In this document: positions 1 through 13,357 of the stretch, piece by piece | Layout: each line of letters begins with the position of its first letter | How positions within the stretch are numbered: position 1 is the first letter of the stretch | Assembly (NCBI GenBank): GCA_013368315.1 | Contig: JAACJM010000257.1 | Span: 1-64,000, forward strand | From: Tetrapyrgos nigripes | Lineage: Eukaryota > Basidiomycota > Agaricomycetes > Agaricales > Campanellaceae | DNA: 64,000 bases | Direction of reading: 5' to 3' | Position numbers and translations under genes: made by a program | The notes under the pieces: generated by a model | Told to the model about the DNA's origin: nothing | Databases searched by the model: none | Seen by the model: the letters and a program-made list of their open reading frames with translations, nothing else

Positions 1-546
1 CCAATCAAAATCTGAATCTTGAATGTCCACCAGTTGGTATAAAAGTTCATTATGACCTGCGTGCTTGATGATGACAGCCGCCCCATGGAGAATGCGATGC
101 GCTGGGGCAAAACGGCAGAGCAAGTGTGTGTTGTAGAAAATGGTAATGGGGTTTTCGAGGAAATTGGTTGAGGGAGCGTCCCTATCAACGTGGGTGACAT
201 ACACTGCGGGCATAATACCTTCTTCTCACTGCGTAAATTGATAGTAAATCCTTAGTAAATTGTGAACAGCCAATCAGATTCCAGGAAACCAATTTCCTAT
301 CGATTTCCTAAGCTGACTAATCGATTTACTAGGTCAGTAAATCGTATTATGCCCGCAGTGATAGGCACCACACCCCAGCCTGAACAATGTAAGAGCAGGC
401 TCTCGGAAAAAACGCGACAAATCAAGGTGATGGTGCAAGGAAGAGTGCACATAATGAGATGCGAAGTTTAAGTGGCAAGTGTGTGGACGGTTTTTGCAAG
501 CACAATCAAGGACGGCGCCCACCACCAGCAGAGGGGGAAACGCCAT
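1..546 (-). pseudogene. Hypothetical protein, ORF split by a MITE and running off the left edge
   Basis: On the minus strand an open frame runs from about 546 to 361, is interrupted by a 159-bp inverted-repeat element, and continues from 198 through base 1 without a stop. If the element (202-360) and one copy of its ATA target duplication are removed, the codons read straight through in one frame (Gly-Ala-Tyr, then Val-Thr-His-Val). That is strong evidence that one coding exon was present before the insertion. I recognise no domain; the visible part is about 128 residues, rich in His, Leu and Arg upstream and more ordinary downstream. The element end could also act as a splice acceptor (CCGCAG just before 201), so some expression may survive. 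The start codon and the C-terminal part lie outside what can be decided here. Confidence 0.45.
202..360. mobile_element. 159-bp MITE, CACTA-like ends, ATA target duplication
   Basis: The ends are perfect 17-bp inverted repeats, CACTGCGGGCATAATAC at 202-218 and its complement at 344-360. Direct copies of ATA flank it at 199-201 and 361-363. CACTG ends with a 3-bp duplication fit the CACTA/EnSpm superfamily. It has no coding capacity. It interrupts a minus-strand ORF that becomes continuous once the element is removed. Confidence 0.8.
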
Positions 547-580
547 TATTCATCTTTCCTGGAGAACTATCCGTTTAAGA

Positions 581-810
581 ATGAAGAAGTTTCGGAGGAA
601 AAACTAGTTCAGGTTGAAAGGTTATCAAAAATGCAACAACGTATGGGATCGAGTCATGTAAAGATTCAAAGAAAATATTAGAATCGAGGAATGCAGAAGA
701 GGAAGTTTCGGAGGGAAATCTAGCTTCAGGTTGAAAATTATTCAAAAAATGCAACAACGTATTGGGATCAAATAATGTAAGGAATTAAAGAAACTAATTA
801 GAATCGAGGA
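581..810. repeat. Two tandem ~115-bp units at the 3' end of a gene
   Basis: Unit 1 (581-690) and unit 2 (691-810) both contain the sequence ttcggagg, a shared aggttgaaa segment, a shared atgcaacaacgtat segment, and both end in gaatcgagga. The last bases of unit 2 encode the C-terminus of the minus-strand ORF that ends at 794, so the repeat extends from that gene's terminal codons into its 3' flank. Confidence 0.7.
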
Positions 811-2043
811 ATGTATCCTTGTCCCAACCCCCTTTCAACTGACAATAGCGGGCTCCATCCCCTTTGTGCCCCATTTTCTGATACAAGGATGGGCAAGAGA
901 GATCGACGATCTTCCCGAGATAGGAGACTTTCCAGTCTGCATCATTGGCTTCCCTGACCCAGACGCCATCGTCGTCTGACTGATCACCAACGTCCAAATA
1001 GTGTCCAGGAGGTTTAGCATTGAGAACACTCTTCACCACGGTATACAACGCCGGAGTTCTCTGAGTAAAACCATCCTCCAGAGTGGAGATTACAATTGAT
1101 ATGTCGGTACCAGGCTTCTCAATGACATCCACGACTTTCGCGAGAAGATGAGGTGCGACAACCTTTGCCAGCCTTGCTATGAGTTGATCAAATCGTTCAG
1201 GAGTATTGTCCAACTGCTGAATGTGAACACAAGGCCACCACAAAATGATTGGTATACGCACAAGGTATATAGTACTGCTCAGCATCAAAGTCAGGGCGCA
1301 ATAGAGCACGGAAGCGCAAAGAGTTTGACTTCCGAGAACGAGGACGTTGGCACCTGATGTCGACGGACCATCCAGTGCCATGGCCACTTGTATGGTGTAG
1401 GGAAGAGTGTTGACAGCGTGAATGGAGCCTTCAACCATGATGAGCATGTCGGCCTGACCTGTGGCTCTGACGGAGTCTTCGCAAGTCTCTGCGTGCACCA
1501 GTAACGTGGATGACTGATCAGGGCTAACGATGATGCTGGCTATATCTCCGACCCGAAGTTCATCAACCATAGAAGGAGTCAATGTAGCAAATCTTTGGAT
1601 GACGATTCCGATTTTCGCCCGTTTGACATAGGACTTGTGTGAGGCATGAACAGCGTCAGGCACTACAGAATAGTCAGTGAGGTTCTAGTTGTATCAAAAG
1701 ACTGGAAAACGCACACTTTCCTTTACCGATTATGTAGCAGCGGCTCATCCTGAAAGGACTCGTGAAGTACGACCACAACGAAGCTGATCGTCGCCTTATA
1801 AGAGTAGGAGCTCATAGACTCCTTAAACAACGAAGGCCCCTGACTCCAACTGGTCAGAAAGAAGATAAAGACCGATCGACTTGACTTACTCGTTTTCGTA
1901 TTCCCCAACCACGCCTTCAACCGCCTACCATCTCCTTTCAAGCAGTTATCAAAATGGCTCTCGACAAGGTCTGTCATCACCCTCTCTGCTGTGAACCGCA
2001 GACTGAATCCATTCAGAATACCTCTGGCTGTGGGTGAAGGCAC
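794..2043 (-). CDS. Hypothetical protein, probably multi-exon
   Basis: A 289-codon frame (1663 to 794) is the longest open stretch. A second frame of 106 codons lies just upstream (2043 to 1723). A plausible intron, with donor gtaaag after 1733 and an acceptor ending in tgtag near 1663, would join them. The predicted product has a hydrophobic middle (around 'VLVLGSQ' and a Leu/Ile-rich run) and an acidic, hydrophilic C-terminal third. It ends within a tandem repeat. I cannot assign a family, and the hydrophobic stretch could be an unrecognised intron. Upstream exons may extend to about 2340, where a second open stretch and two copies of gatagtagggcaggg occur. The coding call rests on length and codon composition only. 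Confidence 0.4.
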
Positions 2044-2888
2044 TTTTCGTGAAAGACGAGTTCTCGGTGCGTTTCAGCGTGTTGCATACACTCCTCCCTC
2101 AGCTGACAGCGCATTAAGGACATGCCTCCGCTCAAGGAGCCCATGTATCTCGACAGAAAGCAGCCCCTGTCGACGCCATTGAACAGAGGTCCACCGCACG
2201 TCCATTTGTTGGTCTGGCAACCAGAGGAAGTCGAGACTAGTGGATAGTTGATAGTAGGGCAGGGGATCTTGTTTGGATCGGTGATAGTAGGGCAGGGAAA
2301 CTTGTTCCATCAGAAGAGTTATTGTAGTGATGAATAAAGTCATTTCATCGGCGACGCTAGCACGTTGTTTAGAGAATCCGAGTCAGCATCGAATAATACA
2401 GTGCCTTCCTGACACAAAACCTATGTACACAGACTTTTTCAGGCATTTTTGGAGAGGACATCGGTGTAGAAGGGATTATGGCAACGGATGCAGGAGAATG
2501 CATTTTATTACAGTGTATTTCTACTATGTATGCATGCCATGTACTGTACCAAATCGTACCGTAGCGAATCACAATGAACATTTCCTTCACAATTTATCAG
2601 GACCAGAGTGAGCCAGAGAGAACCAGAGCGAGCGCACCAATTAGTGTGCACCCTATTCAAACCAAACGGACGAGAGCGAATGAGAGCGAATATACTCAAG
2701 ATCTTCCAAAAAATACTCGCTCGGACTCAGTTTGACTCAATGCAGATAATGAGCGGTGCACAATTTTGTAACGAGAGCGAACACAGGCGAGTCAGACTGA
2801 GCATCTTTTGGACATTCGTTGGGGTTCGCTCTGGGCCCATTGACTTTTCACTGGGAATCAACTTTCTGGTTAGATATCTGACTTACTA

Positions 2889-2996
2889 ATACATGATCTA
2901 TTTCGACTTATATTTGGGTTCCTAATGTATCTTATTTCCGTGCACATATTAGGTCATCTATCCGTCGAGCGGATATATTTGTCCCTTTTCGGCGTG
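2889..2996. repeat. Solo arm of the fold-back element seen at 12696-13354
   Basis: This stretch aligns over about 105 bp with the right arm of the fold-back element (13249-13354). Both contain tatccgtcgagcgga and end in tttgtccctttt(c/t)ggcgtg. No matching left arm is present, so it is a truncated copy. Confidence 0.6.
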
Positions 2997-3216
2997 CGAG
3001 GGCCAGGAAATTTGGTCAAATACCGGACCTACCCGGACCGCGGCAAGACTGGGATGGATACGTAGTGGAGCCCATCAGGTCGTATGGACTATGTTTCTAA
3101 AGCTGATATCATTGGACTCGTGTCATGAGTCTTACATCCTATAAACAGTAAAAACCTATTCAAAATTCGTGATAATCTACGCGGACTTCAATGGAACCAA
3201 GTACTTTTGATCCGCA

Positions 3217-4686
3217 TTAGGAAACCTGAGCGATGGTGGACATGACCTTATGATGCGTATCGAGCTGAACGTCATCTGCAAAGGTAATGTTTGCCTGGGG
3301 GCCAAAGAGTAGAGCATGAGATGACCCTCCGAAATGGAACATGCCAAGCTCAGTACCCTTTTTAACCTGCTGCCCCTTCTTCACCGTCACATCAACCGTC
3401 GAAACCTCGCCCATCCCAATTCCAATAAAGCACATGAGTCCGATTTTGGGGTTGTCAGATTTGATATAGATGAGAGCACGAGCGGAGGAATGGGCGATCC
3501 AGGCCTGAGAACGAATGGCAGCACCGTGAGGGTCACCCTCCGGGAAGTCGGGATCGTCCGCTGGAGCACCCTCGTCTGGTAAGGCGGCGTAGTAGGTACC
3601 TGGGACGATAACTACCTTGGAGATAACACCGTCGACTGGGCTACGCCAGCGATGATAGTCCTGAGGGCTGAGGAACGCCTGGTAGACGGTTCCGCCGACG
3701 AACTGGGTAGCAAGGTCGTTATCATGGTTGAGCATGTCGTAAAGGGAGTAGTGCTGAGCTTTGAGCCAGAACTGATCATGAAGCGAGGCATTTTTTGCGA
3801 TACGATACACGGTCGACTCGCAAGCGCTGACGATGAGAGAGGAATCATCGGGATTGAGAATGGGTCGTGCAGAATCTTGGACCTCTCGAGTGAAAAATGC
3901 ATCGAAGGAGGGGAAACCGCGACTGGTCATGTTGGGATTGGGGACAACGTAGGTGGAGTCGAATGTACCTCGATCAGCCGATTGCAGACTTGCCAAGGCA
4001 GTGGGGCCGAACCAACCCTCGACGTCGTCGGTGAGCGTTTTATTTGAGTCTGGAGACGTGAGATACGTGCCCCAGCTGTTCAACATTTTTTTGAGAGCGG
4101 CGGCGTAAGCAGGCATTCGGAAGAGATCGTGGGCAGCACCGGTGTTAGCCAGGAGATCCATGAGTACATAGACGGGAACACCAATAGATTCTCCTTGGAT
4201 GATATTCCCTTGGGCGTCCCTAGCCATATGAAAGCTGGGAGGCTCGACAAGAACCTGATCCAACATGTAAAGGAGACCATCGAATCCGGGGACCTAGACA
4301 GAATGGCGAGTCAGATGGATACAATACATAGATGGTGCTTCAAATTTGCTACATACCTGATTCAGGGGTGAAACCTGGAGGAAGATTTGGTTCCACAACT
4401 CGGTCATCACTGGATCACTCTTGATGGCACGCTCGAACTCAGCCACAGCTGGGATGTGAGCGGACCCATTGCTCATTCGTCCACTGGCAATCACTCTGTG
4501 TTTATGAATGAAGCTGTTATAGACGACAGGACTAGGAATCCATCCCCCATATCGAGTGAGACGAGTGCTGGGGTAAATTTCTGATGTGTTTCTAAGAATA
4601 ATTATCAGCACAGGTCCAGAATACTGCAAGGCTGGGAATCCTTACACATCACTGCGGACAGAGAACGAAAACGGCGATGTGGCCAT
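3217..4686 (-). CDS. Phosphatidylserine-decarboxylase-family enzyme (aromatic amino acid decarboxylase type)
   Basis: Three exons, complement(3217..4293, 4357..4591, 4646..4686), give 450 residues with both introns in phase and good GT-AG sites (54 and 63 bp). The product is a pyruvoyl-type decarboxylase. The C-terminal 'FHFGGSS' motif is the self-cleavage site that makes the pyruvoyl group at serine, and the upstream 'YHRWRSPVDG' carries the conserved His and Asp. Length and the N-terminal 'GGWIPSP' region match the fungal soluble PSD-like subfamily that includes the L-tryptophan decarboxylase of psilocybin producers, not the membrane PSD of lipid metabolism: I see no mitochondrial or membrane segment. 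The exact substrate (Trp, Tyr, Phe or other) cannot be read from the sequence. All key residues are present and there are no stops, so it looks functional. Its neighbours are a transporter and a monooxygenase, which suggests a small metabolic cluster. Confidence 0.88.
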
Positions 4687-5347
4687 TCCACTCGACGTGA
4701 GGGTTAACCATGCCACTGCATGCAGTAGGGTCGTAGACCATTGCCACCGCATGTCGGATACTCGTCTTGATTCAGCGATGAATGTTTCGGGAAGCGGGAA
4801 CCCAATGAGCTTGGGATGCTAGTTCAGGATGCAAAGCATCTGTTCTTATACCCACAGGTATTGGAAAGGAGTACTCCTCGGTAGTACGGGAAAGGTGTGT
4901 ATTCCTGGACTTCGAGATGTGGATTTGTTTCCTCATAGACTCTTGGAGGACCCTGGAAAGACGAATTTGAAGTGTTCAAGGGGAAAAGCGGCCATTAGGT
5001 GTCAATCTTCCCATGGCTGGGAGTCTAGTTATGAATGGGCAAGCAATACGGATGAATGATGATTTTGTGGCACTTGCTTAGAACATGGAAACCTGTCTTC
5101 AGCGATGAAAGTGTCTGTTGAGAGAAGTTTTATCCCCCTTTGAATATTCGAGCGGCCGTTCAATGTAATCGTGCCAGACGACAACGTCTCTCATAGTATT
5201 CGTATACCCGAACGATCGGTGGAATTCTTTGAACAGTACTCCTCTATGTCGAAGGATGTACGGGAGACCGACTGCGACTTGATATGCAGAGTTCAATAGG
5301 TGTCAACGAGAATATTATTAGAAACAATCAAAAAGAAGCGCATGATA

Positions 5348-5447
5348 CAGTGACGCCAAAAACTGATGCCACCCCCCGTGACCAGATTCAATTCAAAAAC
5401 TCAATTCGATCTGGTCACGGGGGTGGCATCAGTTTTCGGTGTCACTG
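5348..5447. mobile_element. 100-bp palindromic MITE with TA duplication, copy 1
   Basis: The element is almost one hairpin: an arm starting CAGTGAC and including AACTGATGCCACCCC and GTGACCAGAT, a short loop region near tcaaaaactc, then the reverse complement ending GTCACTG. It is bounded by TA on both sides (5346-5347, 5448-5449), the target of Tc1/mariner elements. A second copy sits at 8747-8838 with a nearly identical inner sequence. Confidence 0.75.
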
Positions 5448-5589
5448 TAGCAGCGTTCAACATCTAATTCTCAGTACTGACAAGCTCCATTTTACTTATA
5501 TTATAATTTAGCCGTCACAATTAGATGCTCCTTTGTTCATTACCTCCAAGTTGAGTCAATGATTCGCGCCTGCCAATGACACGTGTGAT

Positions 5590-6230
5590 TGGAGTGTGCG
5601 CTCAGTAGGACCTTTCAACCTGTTGCTTTTCTATCTTATGCAGTACTGACTGGAACAATTCTCCGTCCCCAAAAAAGTTCCCCAAGACTATATTCAACTT
5701 GTTATCTATCCCCACGTAACATGATGGCCATCGCTTTGTGCGCACTCAGCCTGATAGGAACTTTCAACGTGTTGCTTTTCGATTTTACTCAGCAATATCG
5801 GCCACTTAAACCACCTCGGCTCCAAAAAAAGTTATCAAGACTCCATTCAACTTTCTAACCACCTAGTCGTGGGTTTTGATAGTCATCGCTCTAGCTTTCA
5901 AGTGGGAAGAAGGTTGGACAATAAAGTATCAGAAATGGCTTCTAGAATTCACGATAAGCTGCACGTAATTTCCGGTTCGAACTGTACACTCAGTGGCGTT
6001 CAAGTCGAACAGGTTACCCCAGGTTACCCGTAGAGTATTTTTTATCTCCAGTATCAACCACTTGAACCATCTCCGCTCCAAAAAAACAGTTTATTCAACT
6101 TTCAAAAATATCACAAGTGGCTTCTAGAATCCACGATGCACGTAATTTCCCCTCAGTCCGACTCGGACTGTACACTAAGTGGCGTTCAAGTCGAACAGGT
6201 TAACCCGTAGAGTATTTTGTAATTCCTATG
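5590..6230. repeat. Degenerate tandem repeat array, ~130-190 bp units
   Basis: The motif ctccgctccaaaaaaa (with variants) and its neighbouring attcaactt recur three times. The segment gtggcgttcaagtcgaacaggtta followed by cccgtagagtatttt occurs twice (near 5992 and 6180), as does tggcttctagaat. Units are diverged, so the array is old. Confidence 0.6.
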
Positions 6231-6402
6231 TTCATAGTATTTGCTGTAGAAAGACACTGATTCTGATCCCGACGGGAGACCCAACTTCATCTCAAGTAAG
6301 GTAAGGACATGACGTGTATTCTATCCGACGTTACAGGCTCGCCTTTTCGCTTGCAAATCACCTTTTCTCCCTCGGCGGTAATATCATACCTAGGACCTGG
6401 GT

Positions 6403-8571
6403 TCAAACAATATGTTTTCTTGACCTAACCTCGACACCTTCTTGTCTCTTTTGTTCAAGAGTCTTCATCTTGAAATGCCTAGCAGCGATCATGAACACAA
6501 CGCCAGCTAGAACACAGCACTATAGTAAAGTCTAGCATTAGAACACTTGTAGTCTGAGCACGGAAAAAACTTCCTTACTCCACTGAACAGCGATGGACGC
6601 AGCCACCTATATTCCGAATCACCCAGAAGTGCACCCAGAATGGGAGGTCCTGTACGAGCGGACACTGTGGGAAATGGCACTTCTCCCGATTGAGAAAAGA
6701 ATGGAAATGAGTATCAGAGAGCGAGGCGTGTTTTTCTCAATCGGAAGTAGTGCCCATTGCCCATAGTGCTCATTACAATTGAATGAGTGCTCCACGGAGA
6801 TAGATAGACTGCATTTACCTATGAACGTTGCAAATCCTAGAATGTCAAGTCAGTGGATGTCTTACTCGCTTAAGCAAAGTGGGGGAACTCACCGCCAAGT
6901 GCAAAACATGTACCCATTCGGCTCCTTTGGTTAGGAGGTTTCAACACTGCCAACCTTGGATAATAAAAGTACTTACCCCATCTCTTGCAGATTCGGCGAG
7001 AGGCCAGCAAGCATTGGTGCTAGAAGCGAGACGTCTACAATTTGAGAGTCAGTATTTTGGCATCAGCGGAAAAGTGTCCTGACTTACAGGCACCAGAAGC
7101 AAAGCCATAGATAATAGAGATTACAATGACTCCAGCAGCGTTGCGCATGGCAATAAAAGCAATAGCAATCGCTCCGCATATGGAAGCAGCAATGATCATC
7201 TGGTTGTGTATGCCAAAGTACGATGCAAAGTGATTAGGAATGATTCGACCAGGAAGATTTGCAGCGTTCATGATCGCAACCTGAAGAAATTTTTAATCAG
7301 TATTACCAGCGCTTTGGAGACAGCCAGACATGAGTATACCGAGTAGAATACGAGCGTTTTATCAACTCCGTGTGTAATCCCAGACAGTTGGAGATAAAAC
7401 AATGGATAATATCCTCCAGTAAAGAACAAGAAGTTGCTGGAATCGAGCTATTAGATGGCTGAATAAGGATTGGAATTCGGACATACCCAATCACAGCTGT
7501 ACAGTAGGCAGGCTCGCGGAAAAATTGATACCATTTCTTGGTTTTTGGTTGATCTTGCAAGGGAGAATCCGAGGACTCTTTCGTCTGGGTACCACTGCCT
7601 TCTTGTAATGAAATGAGGTTTGCAATGATCATTAGGAGACCGTTCATTCCAGCACTGATGCGAACACCGTTGTGAAATCCAATTCTGGATTGAAAGAGCT
7701 GATTGAGCATTATCGGATGAACAATTCCTCCAATAGAGCCTCCGGTGGCTACGACACCCATGACTAACGTCCGTCGTTTGGTAAAATGATGTCCTACAAT
7801 GGCAAGAGATGGCAAGTAGAGCAGTCCCTGAGCAATTCCAAGACCGATACCTTGAGCTAAGAATATCTAACAGCGAAGGGGAGTATTAGCAAGAGTTCTG
7901 TAATTATCAAATTTGGTCGTACCTGATACCACTGATTTGGTTGTGAAATCGAGATCATGAAAAGGCTAAAAACGAACAAGGCGGAGCCCCCAACAAGCAT
8001 CGATCGGCTGCGACAGATAAATCGATGTTAAGATTGGTCCCCAGACTGGTAGACACTATGAACGTCACATACAAGTACCCAGCGTCAAACAACCGTCCAG
8101 CAATAAGCCCTCCCCCAAACACTAGCAAGTTGTTCGTGCTTCCTATCCAACTAGAATTATGATTCTTAGAGCTGTTTCTATACCAAAATAGCATGTGGAT
8201 ACCTGATAGTAGATGCAGAGCTACTGGATAGATAATCGCGGGTGTAAAAATCTGGAGTAATTGTTAAAAAATTAAGATGAGCAGGCGCAGGGACACTCAC
8301 CTTGATAAACACCAAAAGCATTTACATATCCAGATGTGCAAAATTGCATGATCCACCTAAAGGATGGCTCAGTAAAACTCAGGTACGCTTTCTGCAGGGG
8401 GACTTACGCAGCTACTACTGCACACCAAGCAGCAAGACCGCCTTCTGACTCGATTGGTGCTGACTTCGAGCTCAGTTGTGATTGAGTAGCTCCGTCGTTG
8501 TTGGTTCCAGGTGTGTCGGCCCCGGCATCCTTCTCTAGTGAAGCGTCGGAAGGAGTCTTTTCAGTGGACAT
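6403..8571 (-). CDS. MFS transporter, monocarboxylate-porter (MCT) type
   Basis: Thirteen exons, complement(6403..6519, 6579..6649, 6819..6836, 6893..6924, 6977..7034, 7088..7280, 7340..7436, 7487..7866, 7923..8007, 8073..8150, 8203..8251, 8301..8356, 8408..8571), total exactly 1398 nt, or 465 residues. The hydrophilic N-terminus (about 45 residues) is followed by about 12 membrane segments. Landmarks of the fungal MCT family are 'QFCTSGYVNAFGVYQ', 'WIGSTNNLLVFGGGLIAGRLFD', 'VATGGSIGG', 'FFTGGYYPLFYLQL' and, near the end, 'MGTCFALGGFATFIG'. The family moves short organic acids or related solutes across the plasma membrane; the substrate here is unknown. One exon is only 18 nt long. The intron at 6650-6818 is 169 bp because it contains a MITE; most others are about 50-65 bp. 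All splice phases are consistent and there are no stops, so the gene looks intact. Confidence 0.9.
6663..6768. mobile_element. 106-bp inverted-repeat MITE inside an MFS intron
   Basis: The ends CACTGTGGGAAATGGCAC and, from the other side, CACTATGGGCAATGGGCAC form about 36-bp imperfect inverted repeats meeting around tctcaatcgg. It lies wholly in the intron 6650-6818, and without it that intron would be 63 bp. CACT-type ends resemble the other CACTA-like MITEs in the window, but no target duplication is visible. Confidence 0.6.
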
Positions 8572-9528
8572 GTTCAAAGAGGGTCAACGCAAGACAAGAA
8601 ATTGAGAGAAAGCAACACAGAGCTTGTGAACTCTGCCGTGAGAAAACCCGAAGACCCGGGCAAGACCACATCTAATCGTCGAGCTTTGAATTACGGGAGA
8701 AGTTCTTGAATTTGTGAACGGCGGCTGGAGGATTCAATGAAAGATACAGTGACTGCCGAAAACTGATGCCACCCCCGTGACCAGATTCAATTCAAAAACT
8801 CAATTCGATCTGGTCACGGGGGTGGCATCAGTTTTCGGTTTTTCCAGAAAAAGCGGAGATTGAAAGGATTTTTGTTGCTGTAGTTCGCCCGTAGCCCGCC
8901 CCCTAACTTCGCATCATTTTGATTTGGTAAGATTTTTCTCAGCCATATAAGGCCTATTACGTTCTAACGTCGCTATTTTATAAGGATATACATTCTAGCA
9001 TTCAAGCATTCAATAGGACCGACAGCAACCGAAGCCGCCGTAGAAAAACGTTTCCTCCTTGAGAAATCCAGTGGTGGCTGTAGTGGCTGAAGATTACGAT
9101 GAAGATGGAGCTTACCGAGCTGCATTGAAGAACCATCGAATTGTTTATTTCCTTCATTACCCACAGCAGCCTGAGACATGGAGCGGAATCACAGATACCT
9201 ACTTGAGCGCAGCTTTTACAGACCGCCCGCGGACTCGAGTACGTTCGAGACTTTGCTGGAAATATACAAACAACTCAACATCAATTTGCACGTCATATTC
9301 GAGGGAGATCGTGCATGGTTGCATGGTTCCGATCGGTCTGGAAAGCCACTTCTGAACATAAACTTAACATTCACAAGAAATAGGAGAGTAATTCCATAAG
9401 GAAACGTTGTCAAATTTTTGGATATTGAAAAAGTAAGCTTTAATAGAGGAATCCTGCTTGAGAAGAACCTATCTTTACCCACCTTCCTCATCCACCTCTT
9501 CTCAACTGTTTGAATTTGATACAGCATC
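8572..9528. promoter_or_regulatory. Divergent intergenic region between transporter and monooxygenase
   Basis: The transporter (minus) and the monooxygenase (plus) start 957 bp apart and face away from each other, so this stretch must hold both promoters. It contains a MITE copy (8747-8838). It also has overlapping short open frames at 9059-9399 on the plus strand that could be remnants of a gene, but no domain is recognisable. No specific operator was identified. Confidence 0.4.
8747..8838. mobile_element. Palindromic MITE copy 2, right end eroded
   Basis: The inner hairpin (ccgaaaactgatgcc, GTGACCAGAT, and their complements) matches the copy at 5348-5447 almost base for base. The left end still reads TACAGTGAC. 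The right end is lost: after ttttcgg the sequence is tttttccag instead of the expected GTCACTGTA. It lies 175 bp upstream of the transporter start. Confidence 0.7.
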
Positions 9529-12179
<2,651 letters not shown>

Positions 12180-12695
12180 ATGGGGCAAAGTCAAGTTCCT
12201 AATAGCAGGACAGGGTTGATTTCAAGAAGGTGTCATATATGTTATGCACGAAAATGGACTGTACTGTTATCTGTATATGCAGAGCGAGATTATTTACCTG
12301 TACATGTATAGCTTATGGAGAATTCATGCGAATGGGACGATACTACATTGAAATGAACCAGAACTGCATACACGAAGTCTGCTAATAGTAAGGAACCGAA
12401 AGAAAAAAACGGGCTTTATTAGTTCTGACGGCCCCCAGATCAAGACCCCGCATCAGCATCGCAACTGGGGCCTAAATCCAAGTTTTTACGCCCTCGGAAC
12501 TGACCATGAATCCAAGCTCTCAAGTGACGACAGGAAGAAGAGAAGGTGGCTGGTTGATAGAAGGTGTAAGGGAGCGTATGACTCGGAAGCGAACGGCATT
12601 AAGAGAAACGGCAAAACGGCACTGGGAGGAGGATCTGGATCTTTATTACCAAAGCATGGGTCGGAACGCCGGGTCCGGAAGCATCGTATGATATA
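12180..12695. other. Intergenic, 3' flank of the monooxygenase
   Basis: Non-coding by appearance. It holds the likely 3' UTR of the monooxygenase and then unique sequence up to the fold-back element. No other feature is seen. Confidence 0.5.
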
Positions 12696-13354
12696 CACAC
12701 CGAAAAGGGACAAATTTCCGCTCGACGGATATGTGAACGGATATGTGCATGGAAATAAGATATATTTGGAACCTGGATTTCAGTACAAAAAGATGATGTA
12801 TCTGTAAGGTAGATATCTAAACAGAAAGTTGCTATATAAGGATGCATTTTAGTACATTTGATTGATGTGCAGAAATATTGCATATCAAAGCTATTGAAAG
12901 AAGTACAAAAAGACCTCATATCAAGGCTCCGGATATGGTTATGGACATGGGTCTGGAAAGACAATAAGTCCGGCTTCCTGATATGGGTACCAATAATTCA
13001 TATGTCCGTTGAACGGATATGCCAGAATCTGCATATCCGTTCAACGACATTGACTACTGGTACCCATATCTGGAAGCCGGATTTATTGTCTTTTCGGATG
13101 CATATCCGTAACAATGTCCGGAGCCTTAATATGAGGTCTTTTTGTACTTTTTTCCATAGATTTGATATGCCATGTGTCTGTGCACCAGTCAAATGTACCA
13201 AAAGACTTCCAGATATATTGGCTTTCTGTTCAGATATCTAGTCTACGGATACATCATCTTTTTGTACTTATATCTAGTTTCCGAATATATCTCATCTTCG
13301 TACACATATCCGGTCACATATCCGTCGAGCGGAAATTTGTCCCTTTTTGGCGTG
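12696..13354. mobile_element. 659-bp fold-back element with ATA target duplication
   Basis: The two halves are imperfect reverse complements over nearly the whole length. The left end CACACCGAAAAGGGACAAAT pairs with the right end, whose complement is CACGCCAAAAAGGGACAAAT. Both arms carry ttccgctcgacggatatgtga, and matching segments such as 'gtacaaaaagacctcatat' and 'ccggatatg' recur toward the centre (about 13025). ATA flanks both ends (12693-12695, 13355-13357). A solo arm occurs at 2889-2996. Short open frames inside are by-products of the inverted repeat. Confidence 0.75.
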
Positions 13355-13357
13355 ATA

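Larger units (their letters stand above)
4687..6402. other. Intergenic region with a MITE and degenerate tandem repeats
   Basis: No convincing coding sequence is seen between the decarboxylase start and the transporter stop. It holds a palindromic MITE (5348-5447) and a tandem array (about 5590-6230), described separately. The remainder is unique sequence without recognised motifs. Confidence 0.6.

Noticed and set aside
6593..6766. Short plus-strand ORF starting MDAATYIPNHPEVH
   Set aside because: It is antisense to the transporter exon 6579-6649 and its MITE-containing intron; the minus-strand frame has the family match.
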